NCBI GenBank assembly: GCA_001598975.1
Contig: BBXU01000367.1
Location: forward strand, 1-18,488
Length of the DNA stretch: 18,488 bases
Direction of reading: 5' to 3'
Origin: Parachlorella kessleri
Lineage: Eukaryota > Chlorophyta > Trebouxiophyceae > Chlorellales > Chlorellaceae
The notes under the pieces are model-generated. The model had not been told where the DNA came from and did not search any database. It saw only the letters and a program-made list of their open reading frames with translations. Every line of letters begins with the position of its first letter. Within the stretch, counting starts at the first letter, position 1. A program made the position numbers and the translations under genes. This document shows positions 1-8,739 of this stretch, in pieces.

Positions 1-284
1 GGAGGTGGGGCAATGGCATGCTGGCCCCTTGGCGACAGCAGCGAGGCACTCACCAACCCAGGCCAGATCTCAATCCTTGCGCAGGTGCCAATCTCCGAGC
101 GAGAGGGAAAACAGCATGCGTGGGGCATGATGATTCCTACGCTGCTCCTGCTGTGCCTGCTGGCAGCTGCCCGGCGACTGCAAAGCTGCGGCAGTACAAG
201 CATAGTGCCTGCTGGGGAGGGCAGACCCCAAGGCTGGCGTGTGCATGTGTAGGCTGGGCTGACCGGAGCTGCGCTTAGCCTCAC

Positions 285-2824
285 CTGAGCCGTCGTACTG
301 CACAGGCACTGAGAAGTCGTACTCCCCCTTATTGATCACATCCACCAACTTCTGGGGCCTGCACACACACACACACATCTCCTCACATGCCTCAGCATGG
401 CTCGGCTGAGGGGTAGGATACTGCTCCCTGCGGAGTACTCTCCTAGCACCACTGCATGCTAGGTCGCCTCGCACAACACACAGTCTTGCAACCAAGCCTG
501 GCTGGGCTGCTCCGGACCTGGTGTACACGTCGCAGGCACACACATTCTTGCCGCCACCAAGCCCGGCTGGGCTGCAGCATGCTCAGGTGGCGTACGCTGT
601 TAGACAAGACTAGACAAGACCTGGCTGGGCCGCGGCCCCCCACCTGATGTACACGTCGTCGTCCGTCTTCATGACGTGGGTGAACTTGCAGGGGGAGCTG
701 AGCGCGTACTTGAACAGCTGCAGCGTCTTGTTGGGCAGGTAGCGGTAGATGTCCACGCCTGTAGGGCACACCGATATTTGTAATGATCACAACCTGGGTG
801 CGGGCTGGCTGGCTGGCTGGGAGGGGCCAGGAAGTGGGCATCATAGGGGCACCACAGACGGTAGGAAATGAAACGGTTGTGGAGAGCACCAATGCCCACC
901 TGTGCCCATTATGTTATACTCAGTGTGCCCCCTGCGACTTGGCTATCAAAAGTCCGCCGTCAAGACTGAGCAGCCCCACGGCCGCGTGCCCAGCCCTCCT
1001 GGGATTCCAGCGGAACATGCACTCCATGCAAGGGCCTGCTACCTGGGCTTCGGACCCAGATCCTTTCCAACCTTGCCGCTGGTACGCCTAGCAATACGCT
1101 GAATGTACAGCCTCTGCCTACCTGGCACGATCACGATGTCGGCGTACTGCTGGATCTCGTTCCGCAGCAGGTCCACACTCCGCAGCAGCTCGGCCTCGGT
1201 GCTCGGCTGCAGCAGCCAGCAAGGGAGCCACCCCCTTGGGCCATGCGGCTGTGTGGTGCTCACCGGCGCAATGTGACTGGAACCACACAAGTTGCTTGCT
1301 AGGGACCCAGGGACTGTCGCCACTTCCTGGTGCCTGGTGCAAAACCATGACCGCCTGCACGCCCCACATGGCTGTCCATATGCTTTCGTGGGTGAGCAGG
1401 CAAGGTCACCCACCACCAAGGCTGACACAGATCCCGTTTATGGGACTGTGTAGGTCGCAGGTAGTTAGGACGGGTATAACGTGTACCCCCCTGTTCCTTT
1501 TTATTTCTGCTGCGCTTCACTACAGGCCATGCTGTAACAGTTGGACAACCGGGGCAGCACCTGTGCCAGGATGAAGCGGATGACGACGTCGGGGTACCGG
1601 TCCTTGGCCATCTGCATCCAGGTCCGCCGTATGGCCATGCGCTTGGCCTGGGCCTGCGGGGCACAGCCAGGGAAACCTTTGCCCCGCCTCCATGCCTTGC
1701 TTGCTCCTGACATTCCACGGCTGCTGCTGCCGGAGAACCGTCTGGTTATGACAAACATATCCTGGCCAGTTTGTGCTGCGCTGTGGCCTGCGCCCTGCCT
1801 TGAGGTGCCCACCCGGCTAGGCCTAAAGTCCTTGCCTACCTCAGCGCTGGCACAGCGTGAGGTGATGCCGATGAATAGCCGCACGTCCGACTGCGGGCAC
1901 CAGGCCGGGAACTTGGCAGCGCTGCCCTCGAAGCCAGCACCCTTGCGTGGGACTCGCAGGGTGGGCTTCTGGGGGACGGGGTGGGGGATGGGGCCTGCAG
2001 CACCACCATCGTGGCCAGGCGCTACTTCATGGTCGGTCATATGTACAGACTCCTGAGGTAATGTGGTGAAGAGCCCTGTCTGTCCAGTCCGGTGCCACGT
2101 CCCATGTAAGAACTTGCAGCCGCAAGGTGGCAATGGACGATTCTACCAAGTCTAGCTGTTCATGTCCGGTACACAAGACAGACCCGGCGGGCTTCCTTGC
2201 AGCCACCAGGTTGCTTACCTGGCATGTACAGCAACTGCTCATCCCAGCGGGAGGCATTGAGAGCGTCTACCAGGGCCACGACGTAGCCTGCGCCAGACAT
2301 GCAAACCTGTCATCATACATGGGTCTTGCTTCTGGGAGCAGACAACCCAGCCGTATCATCACCATCTACTCACCATTCCAACTGTCTGGTAATTTGCATG
2401 CGGACGACACACTGGCATACCACTGGATAGCCATGGCAATCTCAGTCAGGCATGCTATCCCCATGGCTCACCCACCTGCGTCCCTGAACTCTACCCTGGG
2501 CAGGCTGGCCGTCTTGGAGCCATACTGCTGGGCCAGCCCGGTGTCAGGCCACATCTCAACCCCCTGCGCGGCTGCTGGCCTCTCAAGCGCCAGCCGCCGG
2601 CTGCCCACGACCGTCAGCTGCGCCCTAGCCGCCCCCCTGCTGCTGCTGGCGCCATGAGCGAATGTCCCGCCCTCCGGGAGAAGCTGCCCCAGGGAGTCCC
2701 CGCCGTGCATGCCCGCCGCCGCTGCTGCTGCTGTTGTTGTTGTGCCGGCGTCCGCATTTGGAGCTGGCAGGCTTGAGCGCAGGAATGGCATGGTAAGGAA
2801 GACAAGGGCATAGAGGGCTGCCAT
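285..2824 (-). CDS. GT31 (beta-1,3-galactosyltransferase family) type II membrane glycosyltransferase, 3' end unresolved
   Basis: Exons joined on the minus strand: 2824-2476, 2287-2219, 1994-1840, 1653-1561, 1206-1122, 758-644 and 358-285. All junctions are GT-AG and the phase is kept throughout. The start at 2824 gives a hydrophobic signal anchor (MAALYALVFLTMPFL), followed by a low-complexity Thr/Ala stem made by a CAA/CAG/CGG run. The catalytic part then shows family landmarks in order: LFIGITSR, RMAIRRTW, VVIRFILAQ, YADIVIVPG, YRYLPNKTLQLFKYAL and KTDDDVYIR, the last being the metal and nucleotide-sugar binding DxD region. Such enzymes work in the Golgi and add galactose or a related sugar to glycans or glycoproteins; acceptor and sugar cannot be read from sequence. 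After 285 the usual C-terminal YxSGxGY and EDV blocks are missing, so more exons should lie at or beyond the left edge. The frame upstream of the ATG is open for about 230 nt without another ATG, so an upstream first exon is possible. Confidence 0.85.
362..377. repeat. (CA)8 microsatellite
   Basis: Eight CA units lie directly next to the 3' splice site of the GT31 exon at 358-285. On the gene's strand they read as a GT run just upstream of the acceptor, within what would be the polypyrimidine region. Confidence 0.9.
491..660. repeat. Three degenerate tandem units of about 60 nt copying the end of the DDDVY exon
   Basis: Units begin near 491, 556 and 614. Each has a core close to caagcctggctgggc followed by a sequence resembling the exon end and its donor. 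The third unit contains the real exon end and splice site (644). The first, 516-532 (acctggtgtacacgtcg), matches 642-658 (acctgatgtacacgtcg) at 16 of 17 positions. The middle unit is more diverged. The repeats lie in the intron 643-359 of the GT31 gene. Confidence 0.7.
804..820. repeat. Short GGCT tandem repeat
   Basis: The stretch is gctggctggctggctgg, four GCTG/GGCT units, inside the GT31 intron between the exons 1206-1122 and 758-644. It is low-complexity intron sequence with no other signal. Confidence 0.8.
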
Positions 2825-3139
2825 GCTGAATAGGAAGGTCTTGCTGCTTAGGAAGGCCACCAGCCCTGGGCCTCCATGCCGGGGGCTGCCCTGCTGGCTC
2901 CATGGCCGCCTCTGGTAAGGCAGTGCTAGGCCCAGATTGCTCAGGGACCTACGCTGGGTTGAAATCTCGGGGCATGTGGACGCCCGTGGGATTGGGCTAG
3001 CCAGTTTTCCTGCAGCTGCCGAGTTACTGGCAAGGGTGGCACCGCGTTCCTCTGCGCCCGCGGTGCTGGGGCGCTACAAAGCTGCTTGGGGAGGCCACAC
3101 TGCTATATGCTAAGGATGAATGCTAACGGCACTCGCCAG

Positions 3140-3534
3140 GGCTCGCCAAGCTGCAGCTGAAGGAGTTGCAGGCGGCAGGTATTGCTGTCTGTGCTCAGTA
3201 TCTGTAGTGGAATAGAGGCAAAGTGGCAGGACTTCTGGCAATTACAGCTTCAACTTTAAGGACGTACGAATGGCATGGCAGATCTAAAAGAGATGGGTGC
3301 GGGTAGCTGTCGACGCATCATGCAGCAACAGAAATTACGGGAGCAAGTTGTTGGCATGGCCGACACGATGAAATATCGTCAGAAGTCTGGAAGCAGGTGA
3401 CGAGAAGGGGGTGGCGGCAGGTCCGGGACTACAACTTTTCTCTAGTAGACTTGCTAAGTAGTAGCCTGACCCATGATATGTTTACTCAACCCAGCAACAT
3501 GGAGCGAGCAGACCACATGAGCGGCTCGTCATGA
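3140..3534 (+). CDS. Possible small gene, three 3'-terminal exons, function unknown
   Basis: Candidate exons are 3140-3178, 3261-3396 (or from 3282) and 3495-3534, ending at TGA 3532-3534. The reading frame survives both introns: exon one ends with one spare base, exon two with two, and each following exon completes the codon. A branch-point-like CTAAC sits 12 nt before the first acceptor. The encoded peptide is charged and helix-prone (LAKLQLKELQAA, then RRIMQQQKLREQVV, then MADTMKYRQKSGS), and ends SNMERADHMSGSS. I could not find a start codon or upstream exons; a divergent first exon near 2900-3090, back to back with the GT31 start, would fit. I recognise no family. It could be chance, but two phase-matched introns plus a coding-like composition make a real gene plausible. 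Confidence 0.35.
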
Positions 3535-4826
3535 TCGAAACCGGCTCAGCAAGGAGTAAGCTGCAGCTTGGCAGGAGCTTGACCCAAGGGCTTGGGATGC
3601 TTCTACCCTCGCAGGCCTCTGGCAGGCCACACTGTGCAGCCCCCAGAGAAGTGGGCGCCACATCTTATCAACCAGTGCCTGGCTTAGGTGGCATGAAAGA
3701 GTGTGGGAGAATCATTGAATATTAACAAGCTTCCACTCCAGCCGACCTACATGCGGACCATTTACAGATGTACAGGGCTAAATGACAACAAACCCATGCT
3801 CTGACTAATCAGCCCACGGACTAGTTCAGTGGATAGACTCTCAAGAGCACCGCCATCTAGCCTCAACCACCAACTCCCCAGCACAGTCAATACCAGCAGC
3901 GCCCTGAGCAATTGCCAGCAAAACCTCACCTTCAGCACACATCAGAAACCCAGCAAACAGTGTGGCTAATTTGTGAATCTCGAAGTTCCCAGGGTTTGGC
4001 ACCAGCACAGAGCACAATCAGACGAAAAAATTGGAAAGACAGGCGGGCACGGACAAAGCTCCAGGGAGATAAGAATGTCGAGAGGACTGGACAATGGTTG
4101 CCCGGACGCTGCAGGCGCCCTTTGCGGTTGGTGCTGGGCCACTGCTACGCTAGAACTGTTGACACACGCTGCAATAAAATCGGTACACGGCAGGCCCCAA
4201 CCAACACTTGCGAACAAAGCATGCATCCACACCCAAGCGCTAATGAGCATGACAAACTTACTTCAAGGACACCCCTACAGCTCGTTCTTGAGCGACTGCA
4301 ACCAACAACTGCCTTCTACAGCTGGTGCCTACAAATATATAGTACATAGGATACCGCAGCCAACTAACTGAGAAAGAGTTCTACTGCGGCTGCCCGAATG
4401 GGCTCAAGCTGGACGATGCGACCTACAAACTCTGCAGTCCCCCAAGCAGGGCGCCTTCTACCAGCCAAGCAAGAGTGAGAACCGCCCGCCTCTACTGGTC
4501 AGGCAGCCGAACACCACCTCCGCAGACAAACCGTTCAACACAGCGGCCCCCCGTGATCCACTTGGTGTCCCAGGGCTGCCTTGCCTTTAAACTATGAAGG
4601 CCCTAACAGCAACCACTCCTCCTACAATGTGCACTAAAAACCTTCACGGCCGGCAAGGAGATTCAAAAACTTGCCTTGAGCCGAGTGCAACTCAGCAGGC
4701 ATGCCATAAAGCCTGGTCTGATGGACAGCCAGCGCGCCTTCCCCTACCATGCCGCCGTGCAGCAGCGTCCATCCACCGCCCAGTGGTGCACAGCGCTTCC
4801 GGCATGGCTACCAGCAGGCGCCACAG
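3535..4826. other. No gene seen; probably 3' UTR of the coiled-coil gene plus a convergent intergenic spacer
   Basis: I see no splice-consistent exons on either strand; open frames here are short and unlike proteins. On the minus strand a TGTAA motif occurs at 3766-3762, the chlorophyte poly(A) signal, which would give the gene ending at 4827 a 3' UTR of roughly 1.05 kb. Long 3' UTRs are common in volvocalean algae. The assignment is inferred from position and motif only. Confidence 0.4.
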
Positions 4827-7800
4827 CTAGTAGGTCTCACAGACGCGGTAGCGGGTGAATTCCCGCATGCAAGCGCTCTGCTGCACCCCCTCAAAGACGT
4901 CCAGCCGCTCCAGAAGACTCAGCTTCTCCTGCGCACAGTAGAGGGCGGCCGGTGTATCTTACATTCCGGTCCAGGCGACTGTAGATATGGGAGAGGAAGC
5001 AGCGGGCCGGGCATTCACAGCAAGGTGTCAGCCAGCATCAGTCCCATCATGGGGGTGCCACACAGGCAGCAAGCACCCGTTTGCTGATGAGCCCCGGCTG
5101 GTTGCACATCAAGACGCGTACATCACCACCTTGCATACACCGCCACACTCCGACAGCGCTCATTCCAGCAGGGGTTTGTGCCACTGGTACTGGGCTTCCA
5201 CCTACCAAGTGTGACCTAGCCGGCCACCGTGACCATGGTCCCTCCCCTGCTGCTAGTCAACGACTTGCACAGCCCACAACAAACACAAACCACACGCAAG
5301 AGCGCGCATCTCACTCACTCAGGCGGGCTTCAGCGCCATCCCAGCCCGCATCAAATGCGTGCAAAGCCACCTGCCTACCTTCAGTTGGGAGACCTCTGTC
5401 TTCAGCTTCTTGCTCTTGTTTTGGAAGATCACCGCCTGCTTTTTTGTGCTGTGAAGCTCATCCTCAGTCTGCGTCCACGCATGGGATCAAAGCAAATCTA
5501 CCAGATGCAGCAAGCCTGTGGGGCTGCACGGTCGGGAGGAAAGAGGAAAGACTTCCAACAGATGGCATATGGCAGGCACCAAAGTGCTCAACAGGCACCC
5601 AGCCAGGGCAACTCGCACGCAGCCCTCAGAAACTGCCAGCTGGCTCCCTCGGAGGGAACCCAGCAACCCACCGAGGGACCCAGGGACCCCCCCCTCCCCC
5701 CAGATCCCGCACCTGCCGCAGGGCCTTCTGGGTGCGCGAGGTCTTGGCCAGGTTCTCCTTGGAGACGGTGCGAGACAGCTCGGCAATGCGCAGCGTGCGG
5801 TGGAACTCCGTCTGCAGCTCAGCATACTTCTCCTGCAAGGGTTGAAGGTAGTCGTGATGAGGGAGCTGACCAAGCATGGCGGCACGATACTTGCGGCAAG
5901 GCAAGGAGCGCATGGCTCGGTTGTACACATCTGCAGCTCCACATACCTCTCTGCCAAGGGATGCAGGAAGGCCTCCTCCACATGCAAAGACATGGGTCAT
6001 CAGCAGATAACAGCACTACCTATGCTGTGGCCCCAGGGCCATGCTTGTGTACACTGCCCCAGCAACCGCCGAGCTTTCAAGACATCTGGGTGCAGGGCCA
6101 CAGGGCGCTACCACCGCCTCCACAGCCGCCCCGCAATTGCCACACCAGCGCGCACGGACAACAGACTGAGCAGCCTGCACTCAAATAATGCTTGCTACCC
6201 ACCTGCAGGCTGGACTTGGCTGAAACCGCCTTGGCCCGGCTGTCCGCAAGCTCGCGCACCAGGCGCATCAGGTTCTCACACTCCTGGTTCTGCAAGCAAG
6301 GCAGGGAGCGTCGGTTGAGCTGGAGCCTCCTCCGCCTGACTTACGACGGCCTTCCTGCTCCTCAAGCCTACTGAGCTGCACACCACGGGTCAGCCATGCT
6401 GGGGTCACATGCACATTATAACGCCGCCACTAAGTATACAACCCGAAATGGAGATTCGAGAAGCACAGCTGCTAAGCTTAGTGAACAGGGGTTGGCTGTC
6501 CGAGATCATGTAACTGATGCACTGCACAAGGAAACGCCCAACCCGGAAGGACTGCCCACAGCCAGCCAGCCCACAACCTGCCTCACGGGGCCTAACTCTC
6601 AGCAGGCCCCCTCGCAGACCTCCACATCACCCCTCACGGCCACCCTGCAGTGACTACCCAGCTGGCTGGCCCAACCCTGCCCCTGCTAATCCTACACCTG
6701 AGACCCTACCTAGGAAGCTAGGAAGTAAGCGCACACCAAGCCAGCTGCCGCTCCCTACACACCACTGTCAGCTGCGTCCGCACCTCCCCTGGAGGCCACC
6801 ACCACCACACCATCCCAGGCCGCCTCCCCGTGCCTACCTTACGAGCCAGGGCATTGCTCGTGAGCTGCCGCTCCCTATCCTTGACTTGCAGCTGCTCTTG
6901 CAAGCGCTCTATAAGCTCCGCCATGTCATCCACGCTGCCATACTGCGGGTGGACGACTGGCGCTGCCTGCACTGCGCGCTGTGGCTGGGACTTGGGCACC
7001 CTCAGCACCAGCTGGACTTCTGAGTAGTCTCCCTGTAATCAGTAGCAACGTTGGTTGGTCCATGGCATTCAACCCATCCATACGCTGGTTTCCCAGATGC
7101 CCGGCCGCAGCCTGCAAGTACACATCTGTTGCAACGCTAGTCACTGCGCGCCCGCAGAACCTATGCAAACCTGTTTCAGCGCAGGGCGATTAACAGTGCC
7201 GCATAAGGAACTTGGTTGCGGGCAGGGTGGTCAACAGTGCCGCATGAGGAACTTGTGATAGGCAAGGCAATTGAACTGCGCACTGTTGGAGTGACACCTC
7301 CTACATGGTTCAAGCCGGGGACAACTAGTCGACTGCCTGCCTCACCTGCCAGTGCTCCGTGTCACTGCCGCCATCCTCACTGCCAAGCTCCATGTCAGTG
7401 CTGTGGTTCCGGCCCGCTACCTCGCTGGACGCGCACTGCAGGCAGGCGGGACAGCAATACAAGCTTTGCCGGTAACCAGGCATGCAAGCACTATTTACCA
7501 CGCTCAGTACGCCGTCAGCAAGGTTACACCGGCAGCCACACAGCTGTAAGCCCCCTTTAGTGGCAGGCCTTACAATACAGCTACAGCAAACACGTGGCTA
7601 AAGCGTGTTGGGCTCCTACCGAAAACCTTGATGGTCACGCACCCGTATGAGTGTGTCAGTGTTGGTGCGTATGAGGGCCTCAAAATACTGGGCCTTCTGG
7701 CGCACAGACGCCGCCTCTATTATATTTGGCGTTGAGCAGCCTGCTAGCTCCTGCAAGCTGCTGCTTCGTGAGGCTTCTGCACTGCTGCTCCCACTGGCGA

Positions 7801-8159
7801 CCTTAGAGGCTGCCGTCATCGCTGTCCACTGCCCCGGTCCTAGCGAAGGCTGCTCGGCGGTGGCTGGGCTGGCTGCTGGGCAAAGCTCCCCTCCTTCAGG
7901 CTCAGGAGGGTCCACACTAACCGCTTCCACCACCATTTCCACCTCCCTCTGCTTCCTCCATCCCAGGCTGGTGAACATGTCGTCCCACTGCCGTCACGCC
8001 CAGGTCCGAGCGCCACAGCTGGCTGGCTGTGCTGTCTCCTGCTGCCCACGGGGTCTCCTCGATAATCCTCACAAGCACCGCAGGACCATCAGGAGACCTG
8101 CGCAGAGCCAAGCTGACAAGGACGATGAGTACGGAGCTAGCAGCGCCTCGCCATGCCAT
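4827..8159 (-). CDS. Coiled-coil protein of unknown function, eight exons, 366 aa
   Basis: Exons on the minus strand: 8159-7922, 7809-7620, 7424-7346, 7032-6838, 6289-6203, 5832-5713, 5468-5379 and 4928-4827, ending at TAG 4829-4827. All introns are GT-AG, the phases agree, and the total is 1101 nt. The N-terminus (MAWRGAASSVLIVLVSLALRR) is hydrophobic, but the segment is short and may belong to a beta-rich fold rather than a signal peptide. A Ser/Gly-rich linker follows. The rest is helical and heptad-like: VDDMAELIERLQEQLQVKDR, ENLMRLVRELADSRAKAVSA, EKYAELQTEFHRTLRIAELS, KSKKLKTEVSQLK, EKLSLLERLDVF. It ends FTRYRVCETY. From residue about 190 onward it is almost continuously coiled-coil-like, suggesting a structural or scaffold role (cilium, centriole or cytoskeleton would be typical for algae, but nothing proves it). 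The first intron boundary (7921-7810) is the least certain. It starts 580 bp from the divergent proteasome gene. Confidence 0.75.
5930..5968 (-). pseudogene. Degenerate copy of the EKYAELQ exon start inside an intron
   Basis: On the plus strand 5930-5968 aligns with 5811-5848, the start of the real exon 5832-5713 with its acceptor. Both contain tctgcagctc, then catac or acatac, a pyrimidine-rich tctc stretch and caaggg. On the minus strand the copy would read AERYVELQ beside the true EKYAELQ. It lies in the intron 6202-5833. Its acceptor-like cag and a gtatgt donor-like sequence remain, but I see no phase-consistent use of it as an exon. Confidence 0.5.
7181..7290. repeat. Tandem repeat of about 41 nt, three units, the last degraded
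   Basis: Unit one (7181-7221) starts gcagggcgattaacagtgcc, unit two (7222-7261) starts gcagggtggtcaacagtgcc, and unit three (7262-7290) starts gcaaggcaattgaactgc. Units one and two also share gcat(a/g)aggaacttg. The repeat lies in the intron 7345-7033 of the coiled-coil gene. Confidence 0.75.
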
Positions 8160-8739
8160 CTTGGGGTTGTTACTTCCGACTCAGAGCGATCACAGGCAGC
8201 CAAGGTGACTGATGCAAGCAGCCGTCACACCTCGACGTGGGTCGACCGTATCTGGTTAAAGGAAGAGATTTCGACCTAGTATACGTGCAGATACGTGAAG
8301 GGGGCTGCGGAAGCGTCAGCACCTCGCAGCAATTTAAATTGTACCCTGGTAGGTGCTGGGCGGGCGTTTGCGCTCAAGGGTCGATAAGCCACGGACGCAG
8401 CCGGGAAGAAGCACGCGTAAAACAAGGTGCTGAGGCGGGATTCTGGCGGAGCTATCCAGCAAAATATCGGCTTTCTTGCCACAGGAGAATCGAGACCAAA
8501 GGGGTGTCCAAGAAGATTCCGCATGGGCACATTTTTTGCAACGAAGGGGTTACCACCGAGCCCCCCAGCAGGAGCGTAACGAGCACTATTTCCTAGCGCT
8601 ATCCTAGTGAGCGTTTTCCCACCCGTGGGTGTGGCAAACTACCAGTGATCAGTCCTGCGACCACTTGATCTGGAATTGCTGCCTGCTTCCCTTCACATCA
8701 GTGACACTCCTGCCCGTGTTGTAAAAGAGATTGTGCATC
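8160..8739. promoter_or_regulatory. Divergent intergenic region between the coiled-coil gene and the proteasome beta1 gene
   Basis: The two start codons (8159 minus, 8740 plus) are 580 bp apart and point away from each other, so both promoters and 5' UTRs must lie here. The stretch looks more AT-rich than the flanking exons, especially 8320-8600 (for example agcaatttaaattgtaccc near 8328). An open plus-strand frame at 8237-8596 has no coding-like features and no splice link to the proteasome gene. I cannot point to a specific TATA box or operator with confidence. Confidence 0.55.

Noticed and set aside
1541..2056. Plus-strand 171-codon open frame
   Set aside because: It is antisense to two exons of the GT31 gene, whose protein motifs (LFIGITSR, RRTW) lie on the minus strand.
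3966..4371. Overlapping open frames on both strands
   Set aside because: None has splice support or protein-like composition, and the region fits a long 3' UTR.
5081..6318. Long plus-strand open frames (254, 319 and 266 codons) over this region
   Set aside because: They overlap minus-strand exons that join in phase with GT-AG borders and give a coherent coiled-coil protein. The plus-strand products are Pro/Ser/Arg-rich with no family-like motif, as expected of antisense in GC-rich DNA.
7647..8279. Plus-strand 210-codon open frame
   Set aside because: It lies antisense to the first exons of the coiled-coil gene and shows no protein-like pattern.
8237..8596. Plus-strand 119-codon frame upstream of the proteasome gene
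   Set aside because: It starts with GTG, has no recognisable motif, and cannot be spliced into the proteasome frame, which has its own good start at 8740.
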